Assembly: GCF_008923725.1 (NCBI RefSeq)
Contig: NZ_WBPF01000013.1
Span: 885,188-949,187 of the forward strand
Direction of reading: 5' to 3'
DNA length: 64,000 nt
From: Bacillus sp. CH140a_4T
GTDB lineage: Bacteria; Bacillota; Bacilli; Bacillales; Bacillaceae_G
This document shows, piece by piece, positions 1 through 8,839 of this stretch. Made by a program: the position numbers and the translations under genes. Positions within the stretch are counted from its first letter, which is position 1. Each line of letters begins with the position of its first letter. The notes under the pieces were generated by a model that made no database searches, was not told the DNA's origin, and saw only the letters and a list, made by a program, of their open reading frames with translations.

Positions 1-307
1 CTACACCAGCAAAGCTCTTGAATAATACAGCTTTACCTTCCATCACTGGAAGAGATGCTTCAGGTCCAATGTTACCAAGACCGAGTACAGCCGTGCCATC
101 TGTCACAACTGCTACCATATTTCCCTTCATCGTATATTCATATACCTTACTTTTATCGTCATAAATTTCTTTACAAGGTTCTGCAACCCCTGGAGAATAT
201 GCAAGACTTAAATCTTTTGCATTTTCTACTTTTACTTTTGATACAGTTTCTAATTTTCCTTGATGCACTTTATGCATGTGAAGTGCTTCTTCACGAAGTG
301 TTGACAA
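1..307 (-). CDS. ytsJ: NAD(P)-dependent malic enzyme, N-terminal part (runs off the window)
   Basis: Oxidative decarboxylation of malate to pyruvate in the cytoplasm. Only the first ~102 residues are present; the gene continues beyond base 1. The protein reads [20 protein letters not shown] and goes on with [11 protein letters not shown] and [18 protein letters not shown], which are hallmarks of bacterial malic enzymes and very close to Bacillus YtsJ. I chose a TTG start at 307 because a GAGGAG site lies 9 bases upstream; a GTG 9 bases further up sits too close to that site. The gene follows dnaE in the same direction, as in other bacilli, but has its own promoter and operator in the 100 bp gap. 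The family call is very secure; which malic enzyme paralogue it is follows from synteny. Confidence 0.93.
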   Translation of the reverse strand, partial: MSTLREEALHMHKVHQGKLETVSKVKVENAKDLSLAYSPGVAEPCKEIYDDKSKVYEYTMKGNMVAVVTDGTAVLGLGNIGPEASLPVMEGKAVLFKSFAGV

Positions 308-354
308 ACTATCCACTCTCCTCAAATTATTCTAGCTGATATCAATTTCTCCAA

Positions 355-405
355 GTGGTCTGACCACGAACACTACTACTATAATAATCGAAGTGTAGGG
401 AAATT
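355..405 (-). promoter_or_regulatory. Promoter and FadR/GntR-like operator of the malic enzyme gene
   Basis: Reading leftwards just after the dnaE stop there is a TGGACA -35 and a TATTAT -10 separated by 18 bases. Immediately downstream, at 355-367, is the perfect palindrome GTGGTC-T-GACCAC. TGGTC-N-GACCA is the core recognised by FadR-type GntR regulators. Its place just after the -10 suits a repressor. The regulator is not in the window. From recall of B. cereus gene order, I infer a GntR gene lies downstream of the malic enzyme gene. Confidence 0.55.
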
Positions 406-410
406 GTCCA

Positions 411-3400
411 TTATATTTTCACAACCACATTTTCTTCCCCGACAATTTCACGAAGTGCTCCTAAACATTCTTCACTTGGATGAATCGATAAACTTCGAGA
501 TAATTGTACCATTTTATGTTCCTTTTCATAATAAATTAGTACTTTCGCAAAACCTGAATAGTCAAACAACATTTTAGTAACCTGATTTAAAAGCTTTTTC
601 TCATACTGAGACGGCAATTTCACGTAAACAGATGCGTCTTTCTTTTCTTCATACACATCCATTTCTTCTAGTGGATATAGTCCGTTTACAATCCATTGTA
701 ACTTATGATTTCTTAGCTCAATCATACCGTCAACTAAAACAATTGCTCCTTCTTGTAACTTATCTGAGAAATGTATATACGTTTCAGGGAACAGAACTGC
801 TTCCATTTCATCATTTTGATCACAAAATGTAATAAACGCCATCTTTTGCAACTTTTTCGTACGAATCACTCTCACGCTTGTTATATACACGATAGCCCGT
901 TGTACTTTTTTCTTATGTCGCATTGCCTGAGCAAGAGATGGAATTTCTAATTCTTTCGCTAACTTCACATACTGCGCTGTCGGATAGCTTGATAAATAAA
1001 AACCTAGTGCTTCCTTCTCTTTATTTAACTGTTCAATGAAAGAGAGCTCTTCTCCTTGTACGTATTTTGATTTTGGAACAGCATCTCCTAAATCACGTGC
1101 AAGATTTGCGTACTCTAACGCTCCTTTAAGGCTTTTCCATAAATTCGTTCTCGAAACACCAAAATCGTCAAAACACCCAGACCAGACGAACGCCTCTAGA
1201 TTTCGCTCTGTTACAAACTTTGATGGCATGCGAAGACAAAATTCAAATAAATCTTCAAACATTTTTTTCTCTCGTTCTTCTAACAAAGCTGTCACTGTAG
1301 CCATTCCGATGTTTCGAATTGAAAGTAAGCTGTAACGTATCGCATTACCTTCTATTTGGAAATTGTAACCACTTCTCTGAAGAGACGGCGGCAATACGTG
1401 AAAACCTTTCCGCTTCGTTTCTCGTATATACTGCACAATCTTATCTTCATTTCCAATTGCACTTGATAATAATGCTGTCATAAATTCCAGCGTATAATTC
1501 GCTTTTAAGTAAGCAAGCTGATATCCAATCATACTGTAGGCTACAGCGTGACTTCGGTTAAAACCGTAATCCGCAAATCTTACAATTAAATCGTAAATTT
1601 TCTCTGCGGATGTCTCATCATAACCATTTTGCAAACAACCTTGTACAAAATGCTTACGCTCCTGATCTAAAATATCACGATTTTTTTTACTCACTGCACG
1701 GCGTAATAAATCTGCTTCTCCGAGCGAGAATCCCGCCAACTTCGACGCAATTTGCATAATTTGTTCTTGGTATACAATTACACCGTATGTTCTTTCTAAA
1801 ATCGGTTTTAAATCCGGGTGTAAATATTCAATTTTTCTTTTTCCATGCTTTGATTCAATAAAGGTTGGAATTTGTTCCATTGGTCCTGGTCTATATAACG
1901 AGTTAACAGCGACAATATCTTCAAATTCATTCGGTTTTAACCCGCGAAGTACATTTCGCATACCACCTGATTCAAGCTGGAATACACCTGTTGTATCCCC
2001 TCTCCCTAACAATTGGAACGTCTTTTCATCTTGAAGTGGTAAATTTCTTAAATCAATTTGTGTCCCCGTCTTTTTCACGATAAACTTTATAATATTTTCA
2101 AGTAACGTTAAATTACGTAATCCTAAAAAGTCCATCTTTAACAAACCAAGTTCTTCTAATGCATCCGCTGGATATTGCGTAACATACACATCGTTATGCC
2201 CTTCTTGAATCGCAACACTTCCTGTTAATGGCTCTTGACTCATAATAACGCCAGCTGCATGAATAGACGTATGACGCGGTAAGCCTTCTACACGTTTTGC
2301 AATTTCAAACACACGCTCATGTAACAGATTCCCTTGTATGAACTCACGGAGTGATTGCGATTCCTCATATGCATCTTTTAACGTTATACCAAGCTTTGAT
2401 GGGATAAGTTTTGAAAAGATGTCAATATCTCGCGGCGGAAGCCCCATTACACGAGCAATATCTCTAATTGCCGCTTTCGCTGCAAGCGTCCCAAACGTTA
2501 CAATTTGAGCAACACGAAGCTGACCATATTTATCTTTCACATATCGAATCATCTCATCACGTCTTATATCGGGAAAATCGATATCTATATCTGGAAGTGT
2601 CACACGTTCGGGGTTTAAAAATCTTTCAAATAATAGATCATATTCAATCGGATCAATATCTGTAATTTCTAATACGTAAGAAACGAGTGAGCCAGCTGCC
2701 GATCCACGTCCTGGTCCTGTTAAAATATGATTTTCATGCGCATACTTCATAAAATCCCATACGATGAGAAAATAATCACTAAACCCCATACTAGAAATAA
2801 CGTTTAATTCATGATTCAAACGCTGTATATGTACTTCTTTCGGCGTACCATATCTTTTCTGCAACCCTTCTTCACAAACGCGGCGTAAATACATATCATT
2901 CGTCTCGTTAGCCGGAACAGGAAATTTCGGTAGTTGATTTATATGAAACGGTATTTCCACTCTGCAACGTTCTGCAATTTCTACTGTGTTATAGATCGCT
3001 TCTTCTAAGTGAGAAAATAGTGCGTCCATTTCATCTGATGATTTTAAATAATATTGATCCGTTTTCAACCTCGGTCTATCTGGATCAGTCATTTTCGTTC
3101 CACTTTCAACAGATAATAAGCACTCATGAACAAGTGCGTCACTTTGATTGATGTAGCGTACATCGTTTGTTGCAACGACTGGAACATTTATCCTACTCAT
3201 AAATGCAGGTAATTTCTCTTGCAGGAGCAGTTCATCTTGAATCGCATGATGCTGCAAACTCATATAAAAATTGCCGAACATACTTTGGTACATGCGAGCT
3301 ACTTCTTCAGCCTGACTCTCTTTGTCTTCTAATAATAACTGTTCAATTTCCCCATCTTTACCTGGTGAAATAGCAATTAATCCTTTCGCATAATGGGCGA

Positions 3401-3737
3401 GCCACTTTTTCGGAATCCCTTCTTTTGACTTCGTCATAATGCTACTAGAAATCTTTAATAAATTTTGATAGCCTATTTCATTTTCAGCAAGTAAAACAAG
3501 CGGATAAGATTTTTCGTCTTCTTCACTAAAAATAGAAGCTGTTAAGCCAATAATAGGCTGTATACCATGTTTCTTACATGCTTTATAAAACGGAATAACG
3601 CCATACATAACATTTTCATCAGTAATAGCGAGTGATGAAAAACCAAGTTCTTTCGCCCTGACTACAAGCTCATCAATTTTACAAGCACTTTTTAATAAAC
3701 TAAAAACGGTTTGACATTGTAAATGCACAAACTTCAC
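411..3737 (-). CDS. dnaE: DNA polymerase III alpha subunit, DnaE type
   Basis: A 1108-residue replicative polymerase; in bacilli DnaE extends RNA primers before PolC takes over the lagging strand. The order is an N-terminal PHP domain (from VHLQCQTVFSLL, with degenerate metal residues), the C-family palm with GPGRGSAAGSLVSYVL and the catalytic aspartates in LPDIDIDFPD (about residues 380-390), then fingers and helix-hairpin-helix regions, and an OB fold near residues 975-1045. There is no proofreading exonuclease domain, which separates it from PolC. Start is GTG with GAGAGGG upstream at good spacing. It lies divergently from ytrH and upstream of the malic enzyme gene, the usual Bacillus order. 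Confidence 0.98.
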   Translation of the reverse strand: MKFVHLQCQTVFSLLKSACKIDELVVRAKELGFSSLAITDENVMYGVIPFYKACKKHGIQPIIGLTASIFSEEDEKSYPLVLLAENEIGYQNLLKISSSIMTKSKEGIPKKWLAHYAKGLIAISPGKDGEIEQLLLEDKESQAEEVARMYQSMFGNFYMSLQHHAIQDELLLQEKLPAFMSRINVPVVATNDVRYINQSDALVHECLLSVESGTKMTDPDRPRLKTDQYYLKSSDEMDALFSHLEEAIYNTVEIAERCRVEIPFHINQLPKFPVPANETNDMYLRRVCEEGLQKRYGTPKEVHIQRLNHELNVISSMGFSDYFLIVWDFMKYAHENHILTGPGRGSAAGSLVSYVLEITDIDPIEYDLLFERFLNPERVTLPDIDIDFPDIRRDEMIRYVKDKYGQLRVAQIVTFGTLAAKAAIRDIARVMGLPPRDIDIFSKLIPSKLGITLKDAYEESQSLREFIQGNLLHERVFEIAKRVEGLPRHTSIHAAGVIMSQEPLTGSVAIQEGHNDVYVTQYPADALEELGLLKMDFLGLRNLTLLENIIKFIVKKTGTQIDLRNLPLQDEKTFQLLGRGDTTGVFQLESGGMRNVLRGLKPNEFEDIVAVNSLYRPGPMEQIPTFIESKHGKRKIEYLHPDLKPILERTYGVIVYQEQIMQIASKLAGFSLGEADLLRRAVSKKNRDILDQERKHFVQGCLQNGYDETSAEKIYDLIVRFADYGFNRSHAVAYSMIGYQLAYLKANYTLEFMTALLSSAIGNEDKIVQYIRETKRKGFHVLPPSLQRSGYNFQIEGNAIRYSLLSIRNIGMATVTALLEEREKKMFEDLFEFCLRMPSKFVTERNLEAFVWSGCFDDFGVSRTNLWKSLKGALEYANLARDLGDAVPKSKYVQGEELSFIEQLNKEKEALGFYLSSYPTAQYVKLAKELEIPSLAQAMRHKKKVQRAIVYITSVRVIRTKKLQKMAFITFCDQNDEMEAVLFPETYIHFSDKLQEGAIVLVDGMIELRNHKLQWIVNGLYPLEEMDVYEEKKDASVYVKLPSQYEKKLLNQVTKMLFDYSGFAKVLIYYEKEHKMVQLSRSLSIHPSEECLGALREIVGEENVVVKI

Positions 3738-3854
3738 TGTTGTACCCTCTCTTTACCAATTTGACTACTTTTATTATAGGTGATGAGGAAAGCGGAAATC
3801 AAAACATACTTCTTATACTTTGTCCATATATATGAAGAAGAAAGGGGAATGACG

Positions 3855-4193
3855 ATGGATGTAAGAGAACACACTTTTTTCTCTCTGCTTATTATTAGTT
3901 ATTTTATTGCCTTTGGAGTGATACTCGGTGGTTCATTAATTGGCGGCTTTGGTGCATTTCTTATCGGAAAACCAACTCTCACTTACATTAATCAATTCGC
4001 CCAAAATTTAAGAATTTGGGCACTCGTTGCAGCAATTGGCGGAACATTTGATACTTTTTATAGCTTTGAAAGAAGCTTCTTTGGCGGAGATATGAAAGAT
4101 ATCGTAAAACAAATTCTCCTTATTCTTTTCGCAACGGGTGGTATGCAAACAGGTCTTATTATTATTAAATGGCTAACGCAGGAACATGCATGA
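3855..4193 (+). CDS. ytrH: Sporulation membrane protein YtrH
   Basis: A 112-residue integral membrane protein with about three hydrophobic segments (SLLIISYFIAFGVILGGSLI, then LRIWALVAAIGG, then ILLILFATGGMQTGLIIIKW). In B. subtilis ytrH and ytrI are a mother-cell operon needed for efficient sporulation; that role is taken from the family and not read from sequence. I chose the ATG at 3855 because AAAGGGG lies 7 bases before it; upstream in-frame ATGs lack usable ribosome sites. Its stop overlaps the start of ytrI (ATGA), so the two are translationally coupled. Confidence 0.9.
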   Translation: MDVREHTFFSLLIISYFIAFGVILGGSLIGGFGAFLIGKPTLTYINQFAQNLRIWALVAAIGGTFDTFYSFERSFFGGDMKDIVKQILLILFATGGMQTGLIIIKWLTQEHA

Positions 4194-4693
4194 GAGTACC
4201 AAGTGCCAATACAGCAAAAAGATGGTATTTAGTTTTAGCTGGTGCTGCTGTTGGAGGTGTATTGAGCTGGTTTATTTTTTTGTACATATACGGTGTTTTT
4301 CAAGAAGAACAAGCTATTAAAATAGCAGAACAAAAAGAAATTATTGAAAAACAAGAAGCAAAGCTCCACGTCCTTCTCGAAGATCAAGAAAAATTGAACA
4401 CTGAAAATAAACGGCTCTTAACCATTCAAGAGATTAAAATAAAAATAATAAATCGAGAAAAATACGATTTAGACAATCTTACACTAGAAAATATGACTAC
4501 TTCTATCCATAATGACCTCCAGCATCTTTTAACGAAAAACATTCAAAGTATCGCCAAAAATAAAGACCTGCTCAAAAAGGTAATCGAAAACAAGACGTAC
4601 AAACATTACGATCGTCTATATCGTTTTAAAGTCGATACAATATCTTTTGATACCGTGCTTGAAATTAGCATTGCTATAGAAAAAGAAAAATAA
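4190..4693 (+). CDS. ytrI: Sporulation protein YtrI
   Basis: A 167-residue protein with one N-terminal membrane helix (about residues 14-37, WYLVLAGAAVGGVLSWFIF), then a long charged coiled coil rich in E, K and Q and a soluble C-terminal domain. The ATG at 4190 overlaps the ytrH stop and has AGGA upstream. Size, topology and pairing with ytrH match YtrI of B. subtilis, which sporulates poorly without it. The biochemical role is unknown. A strong terminator follows at 4696-4745. Confidence 0.85.
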   Translation: MRVPSANTAKRWYLVLAGAAVGGVLSWFIFLYIYGVFQEEQAIKIAEQKEIIEKQEAKLHVLLEDQEKLNTENKRLLTIQEIKIKIINREKYDLDNLTLENMTTSIHNDLQHLLTKNIQSIAKNKDLLKKVIENKTYKHYDRLYRFKVDTISFDTVLEISIAIEKEK

Positions 4694-4695
4694 AA

Positions 4696-4745
4696 CCTCT
4701 CCACCTTATCGACATACATAATTCGATAGATGGAGGGGCTTTTTA
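4696..4745 (+). terminator. Intrinsic terminator of ytrHI
   Basis: Arms around CCTCTCCACCTTATCGA and TCGATAGATGGAGGGG flank a short AT-rich loop and are followed by a T-rich tract. The stem has a few mismatches or wobble pairs. Confidence 0.85.
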
Positions 4746-4859
4746 TTTTATTATCGTCATAACGTTTCTGCCTAATATGAAAGTTCCGCTAGATATTACA
4801 ATGTACTCCGACGTTCTCTTTGTATCATTAACTCTACTAGTACGTTTCAAACATTCGAC

Positions 4860-5720
4860 CTATTCAGAACGATTCAAATATATATCAAACCTTGTCCCTA
4901 CCCCCACTTCACTCTCAACCTCTATCTTCCCGTTATGATTGTGTATAATCTCTCTACATAAAGCCATACCTAATCCCGTTCCCTCCTCTTTCGTTGTGAA
5001 GAAAGGAGTGTACAAATTTAATAGAACTGCGTCATCCATTCCTTTTCCATTATCATTTATACTAATCTTGATATATTCATTTTTTTGAATTACCTTTATA
5101 CAAATATACCCTTCATTCTTATTGGGACTGTCTTCAATCGCTTCAACACTATTTTTAAGTAAATTGAGGAATACTTGCTTTATCTCTTGAGAATCCATCT
5201 GCGTAGCACAATTCGAATCCACTTGTTCAAGATTTATAGAGATTTTAATATTTCTTAATAAAGCTTCACTTTGTATCAGTGCATCAATTTCTGCAAAGAA
5301 CTGTTTTAAATATACTTTCTTCTTTGAGGATTCGTTGAATTTTGCAGCGGTTAAAAAATTTTCAATAATATGATTCGCACGATTTACTTCAGAAATAACC
5401 ATCTCCGCATAATCCTTTTTGTCGATTCTCTCCAAATCTTTATGTAATAATTGCATAAAACCTTTTATAATCGTTAAAGGATTTCTTACTTCATGAGCAA
5501 TTCCAGCAGCGAACCTGCCTACTAAACATAATCTTTCTTGATGAAAAATAATATTTTTCAAATGAGCGATTTGCTCTTCAGCTTCTTGATATTTTTTTTG
5601 TATGCTTTCTACTTGGGGAGATATGTGGTCTGGAAATGATGATGTTTTATCCTTAAATGAGGTGGTTTTGTTCAGAGTATTATTTTTCCTTCGAAATCGA
5701 TGCCTAAAATTATGACGCAT
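4860..5720 (-). CDS. Soluble orphan sensor histidine kinase (sporulation-kinase-like)
   Basis: A 286-residue kinase without a membrane helix or recognisable PAS/GAF sensor. A basic N-terminus is followed by a coiled segment (about residues 35-65), the HisKA dimerisation domain with phospho-acceptor His in AGIAHEVRNPLTIIKGF, and a HATPase_c domain with N box NLLKNSVEAI, G1 DNGKGMD, F box PFFTTK and G2 GTGLGMAL. The H-box context resembles KinA/KinE-type kinases that feed the Spo0 phosphorelay, and no response regulator gene is adjacent, so I infer a phosphorelay input. Start: the second ATG (5720) has GGGGGA 6 bases upstream; an ATG at 5726 is too close to that site. Confidence 0.88.
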   Translation of the reverse strand: MRHNFRHRFRRKNNTLNKTTSFKDKTSSFPDHISPQVESIQKKYQEAEEQIAHLKNIIFHQERLCLVGRFAAGIAHEVRNPLTIIKGFMQLLHKDLERIDKKDYAEMVISEVNRANHIIENFLTAAKFNESSKKKVYLKQFFAEIDALIQSEALLRNIKISINLEQVDSNCATQMDSQEIKQVFLNLLKNSVEAIEDSPNKNEGYICIKVIQKNEYIKISINDNGKGMDDAVLLNLYTPFFTTKEEGTGLGMALCREIIHNHNGKIEVESEVGVGTRFDIYLNRSE

Positions 5721-5895
5721 ATACATTCCCCCATCAAATTAATAGTTCAAAGTGAGTGTTGATGTGTATTTGTGAGCTTCTCCACCATTAAAACATAAAA
5801 AAAGACGATGTTGGGATTTTTTTATTATTTCATCAAATTAATTCCATTAATAACAAAAAAAATCTCTACCTATTAATATTTAGATTCAAAAACAA

Positions 5896-5925
5896 AAAAG
5901 GAAGGCCTCAGCCCCCTCCTTCTCT
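5896..5925 (-). terminator. Terminator of nrnA
   Basis: Read leftwards, AAGGAGGGGGCTGAGGCCTTCCTT forms a G-C rich stem with one wobble pair, followed by a T-rich stretch. Confidence 0.75.
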
Positions 5926-5945
5926 TTCGTCCAACATCCATTTTT

Positions 5946-6878
5946 TTATCTACATAGCTCACGTAAATCAGCAAAAAGACGATCCGCTTCTTCCCAAGAA
6001 GATGCTTTTGCACCAGAAGCCATCGGATGTCCTCCGCCATTATATTGCATTGCTAATTTATTTATAACTGGTCCCTTTGAACGAAGACGAACACGAATCA
6101 CATCATCTTCCTCTAAAAATAGAACCCACGCCTTTAATCCATCAATATTACCAAGTGCTCCAACAACGCCAGATGCCTCAGAAGGAAGTACATCAAACTT
6201 CTCTAACACTTCTTTCGTTAATTTAATGTAAGCTGCTCCTTCTTCTACCATCGTAAAGTTTTGTAAAATATAGCCGTTTAAACGAGCAATCTTTTCTTTC
6301 GTCTTATACATTTCATTGTATAAATCTGTGAATTTCACATCCATATCAACAAGCTCACTTACATAACGAAGTGTTTTCGCTGTTGTATTCGGGAATAAGA
6401 AACGACCTGTATCCCCAACAATACCCGCTAAAATAAGACGAGCTGCTTCTTTTGTTATCTGTAATCCTTTATCTTTTCCATAACTGTAAAACTCATAAAT
6501 CATTTCACTTGTAGAACTTGCTGTCGTATCTACCCACGTAATATCTCCGTATGGATCTTCATTCGGATGATGATCAATTTTAATTAACATCTTCCCTTTT
6601 GCGTAGCGTTGATCACAAACACGCTCTTGGTTTGCTGTATCACATACGATAACAAGTGCATTTTCATATACACTATCTTCAATATCATCCATTACTCGTA
6701 AGTATGCTAGTGACGGTTCATTGTACCCAACCGTATAAATATTTTTCTCTGGAAACGATTCTTGTAGAATGGTACTAAGACCGCCCTGTGAACCTAACGC
6801 ATCTGGATCTGGACGTACATGACGGTGAATAATAATTGTATCAAACTCTTTAATAGCTCCTAAAATTTGCTCATGCAT
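5946..6878 (-). CDS. nrnA: Bifunctional oligoribonuclease / PAP phosphatase NrnA
   Basis: A DHH/DHHA1 phosphoesterase of 310 residues that degrades 2-5 nt RNAs and dephosphorylates 3'-phosphoadenosine 5'-phosphate. Metal ligands are visible in HRHVRPDPDALGSQ, VCDTAN and KIDHHPNEDPYGD, and the substrate-binding C-terminal motif YNGGGHPMASGA is present. I set the start at the ATG at 6878 (MHEQIL), with AAGGAG 9 bases upstream. The frame stays open 23 codons further, but that stretch lies in a degenerate copy of a dispersed repeat and has no ribosome site. The gene diverges from ytpI as in B. subtilis. Confidence 0.95.
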   Translation of the reverse strand: MHEQILGAIKEFDTIIIHRHVRPDPDALGSQGGLSTILQESFPEKNIYTVGYNEPSLAYLRVMDDIEDSVYENALVIVCDTANQERVCDQRYAKGKMLIKIDHHPNEDPYGDITWVDTTASSTSEMIYEFYSYGKDKGLQITKEAARLILAGIVGDTGRFLFPNTTAKTLRYVSELVDMDVKFTDLYNEMYKTKEKIARLNGYILQNFTMVEEGAAYIKLTKEVLEKFDVLPSEASGVVGALGNIDGLKAWVLFLEEDDVIRVRLRSKGPVINKLAMQYNGGGHPMASGAKASSWEEADRLFADLRELCR

Positions 6879-6899
6879 ATGTATAATCTCCTTTTTACT

Positions 6900-6994
6900 C
6901 AACTTCTTTACTTTAACGTGCAGTAAAAGCCCAATTGGTGCGGGCAAATCATTAGCGCAGAAACATCCTCACACTAATTAAAGTTTCACTTTAT
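6900..6994 (-). repeat. Degenerate bcr1-like element in the nrnA leader
   Basis: Read leftwards from 6994 the sequence begins ATAAAGTGAAACTTTAAT and later has GCCCGCACCAATTGGGCTTTTA. Both match, in order and spacing, the better-preserved copies at 9220, 18772 and 39193. The internal hairpin arms and the right end are eroded. It sits directly upstream of the nrnA ribosome site. Confidence 0.65.
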
Positions 6995-7113
6995 CCTCCA
7001 TTATAACGGAAAGTATTTCATACATGCGAACAATTGCTTTATAATAAAAGTTAGAAAGTTTAGATATCTTTTTCTCCACTATTATTTTTCACAAAGCGAT
7101 GGGAGTGTGCATT

Positions 7114-7410
7114 ATGCCAGTATTAGTCTTCTGTATTATCGTCTCATTTATGTTGTACCTCTTCTACAAAACAAAATACTTTCGTACAAACCGCCCAATG
7201 GAGAAAGGTTGGCTCTCAGGAAAATCCGCAATGGCACTCGGTTCATTCGTCTTATTCTTCGGGATAAACCAATTCTTTTTAGAACTTTCAACCGCTCGTA
7301 TTATCGTTGGTGTCTTATTTGTTCTATTTGGTAGTGCAAGTATATTTAATGGATTTCGCCAATACAAACATTTCTTACCATTAGCAGTTGAAGAAGCTGA
7401 ATCTATCTGA
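7114..7410 (+). CDS. ytpI: YtpI family membrane protein
   Basis: A 98-residue protein with three predicted membrane segments (MPVLVFCIIVSFMLYLFY; MALGSFVLFFGINQFFL; ARIIVGVLFVLFGSASIF). Its length, topology and position opposite nrnA match YtpI of B. subtilis, whose function is not known. I used the ATG at 7114, 8 bases after GGGAG, in preference to the ATG at 7099, which has no ribosome site. A bidirectional terminator separates it from the convergent gene. Confidence 0.85.
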   Translation: MPVLVFCIIVSFMLYLFYKTKYFRTNRPMEKGWLSGKSAMALGSFVLFFGINQFFLELSTARIIVGVLFVLFGSASIFNGFRQYKHFLPLAVEEAESI

Positions 7411-7419
7411 AGAAACGTA

Positions 7420-7448
7420 AAAAAGCATCAACATTGTGATGCTTTTTT
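7420..7448. terminator. Bidirectional terminator
   Basis: AAAAAAGCATCA and TGATGCTTTTTT form a perfect stem around ACATTG, with A and T tracts on both sides. It serves ytpI and the convergent small gene. Confidence 0.9.
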
Positions 7449-7691
7449 ACGTCCCCTAACTTTCAAAATCATATATGCAACAAACGCGGATGGTATATTA
7501 AAGGGGTTACCTTGTACGTGAAAATGTAATTGTTCTTCCTCAAAAGACATTTTTTCATATAGTTCTCGCTGAGATAATCCTGTTCGTTTCTTCTTTTCAT
7601 GTAAACCTTGTAAGTATAAATATTGAAACGGGATCATCACAAGAAAGTAAAATAGTGCGATTCCACCAAAAAAGAGTACTTCTGATGACAT
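7428..7691 (-). CDS. Small membrane protein of unknown function
   Basis: An 87-residue protein with one strong N-terminal membrane helix (LFFGGIALFYFLVMIPFQYL), a polar middle (HEKKKRTGLSQREL) and a second weaker hydrophobic stretch (NIPSAFVAYMILKV). I do not recognise the family with certainty. The ATG at 7691 is preferred because GGGAAGG lies upstream (about 11 bases); an in-frame ATG at 7718 has no ribosome site. The 3' end overlaps the bidirectional terminator shared with ytpI. Confidence 0.75.
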   Translation of the reverse strand: MSSEVLFFGGIALFYFLVMIPFQYLYLQGLHEKKKRTGLSQRELYEKMSFEEEQLHFHVQGNPFNIPSAFVAYMILKVRGRKKASQC

Positions 7692-7780
7692 AATGCATAC
7701 GGCCTTCCCGAAATCCATTTTCTTACAATATAATCATAACATAATATATAACCTAAATGAATTACTATTCTGTCTTTTCT

Positions 7781-8722
7781 TTATATAACTGTTTCTCCAC
7801 ATAACTCTTTTTCAGCATACTGAACATATCGCCGAATAAAAGCGCCAGGATCTTTTCTAATAGGTTCGATATCAAGCCTTAACGGAATCTTTCCCGCCAT
7901 ATAAAAAATTCTCGAAGCAGTCCCAAGTCGAATGGCTGGTTCTGAAATATTTTCCCCATATCCCATCATGAAATTCTCCCATACGTCTTCTAGTTGCCCC
8001 GAAGCAATTAAATGCAATCTCGGAACACCAATATCAAACTCTTTATACCCAAATCCACCTTCATCAAAATCGAGTAAATACCAATCCTCTTTGTCTACAA
8101 GAACATTACCAAAATGCATATCACCATGAACAAATTGTTTGTCTCCTAGTTGAGTTGAATTTGAGAGCTCTTGTATTCTTTCTGCAATTCTTATGCACGT
8201 ATACTTATCTGCATGCGATAGAAATGAAGCATGTAGTAATCGTTGTAAAGGCTCGCGGATTATCTTTTGCTCACTATATATAGGCCTTTCATATCCTCTC
8301 CAAGTTTGCGGTGCTCTTTTGAGCACTTCATTTGTTTTTTCATGAAACATGCGCATTAATGATCCAAGTTTTTCATAGTCCCTATTCTTCGGTTCTAACA
8401 CTTCACTTCCGTTTATAAACCTAAAAACAACAGAATACAGAATACTCCCATCATCTTTCGTAACATATGTAATCCAGTTACCATTTTTATCTTCAACTAC
8501 TTCTGGTACTAACATTTGTTTTTGTAAAGCTATTAACCAATGTATTTCAGCCTCTATTTGCTCGGCTGTATAACGTCCTTCTCTATACTGCCTCACTACA
8601 AATTTATTTTTGTCCAATTCGAATATATATGTTTGATTTTCTCCCCCATGCAACAATGAAACTTTCGTAAGACTATTTAAATTATATTGCTTACATAACT
8701 GCTCTTTAGTGTGAAAATCCAT
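7781..8722 (-). CDS. Aminoglycoside phosphotransferase-family kinase
   Basis: A 313-residue APH/choline-kinase-fold phosphotransferase. The catalytic loop FVHGDMHFGNVLVD (about residues 197-210, with Asp and Asn in the HGDxHxxN pattern) and the metal site LLDFDEGGFGYKEFDIG are both intact. The N-lobe has LLHGGENQTYIFEL and a lysine in KNKFVVRQY. Substrate cannot be read: the family includes antibiotic, homoserine, fructosamine and spore-coat kinases. It is a single gene, so there is no pathway clue. Confidence 0.85.
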   Translation of the reverse strand: MDFHTKEQLCKQYNLNSLTKVSLLHGGENQTYIFELDKNKFVVRQYREGRYTAEQIEAEIHWLIALQKQMLVPEVVEDKNGNWITYVTKDDGSILYSVVFRFINGSEVLEPKNRDYEKLGSLMRMFHEKTNEVLKRAPQTWRGYERPIYSEQKIIREPLQRLLHASFLSHADKYTCIRIAERIQELSNSTQLGDKQFVHGDMHFGNVLVDKEDWYLLDFDEGGFGYKEFDIGVPRLHLIASGQLEDVWENFMMGYGENISEPAIRLGTASRIFYMAGKIPLRLDIEPIRKDPGAFIRRYVQYAEKELCGETVI

Positions 8723-8839
8723 TCTTTTCCCCCTAGTGAAGCATCGTTTCCCTATCCAATTACACGATTGTTATCTCTTAACAATTAGTAGTGCAATCGA
8801 CTAACAACCAATTTTCTATCCACATTAATAAATATCCTG

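Noticed and set aside
7107-7334. A second open frame inside ytpI
   Set aside because: It lies in another frame of a gene with a good ribosome site and conserved topology; no ribosome site of its own.
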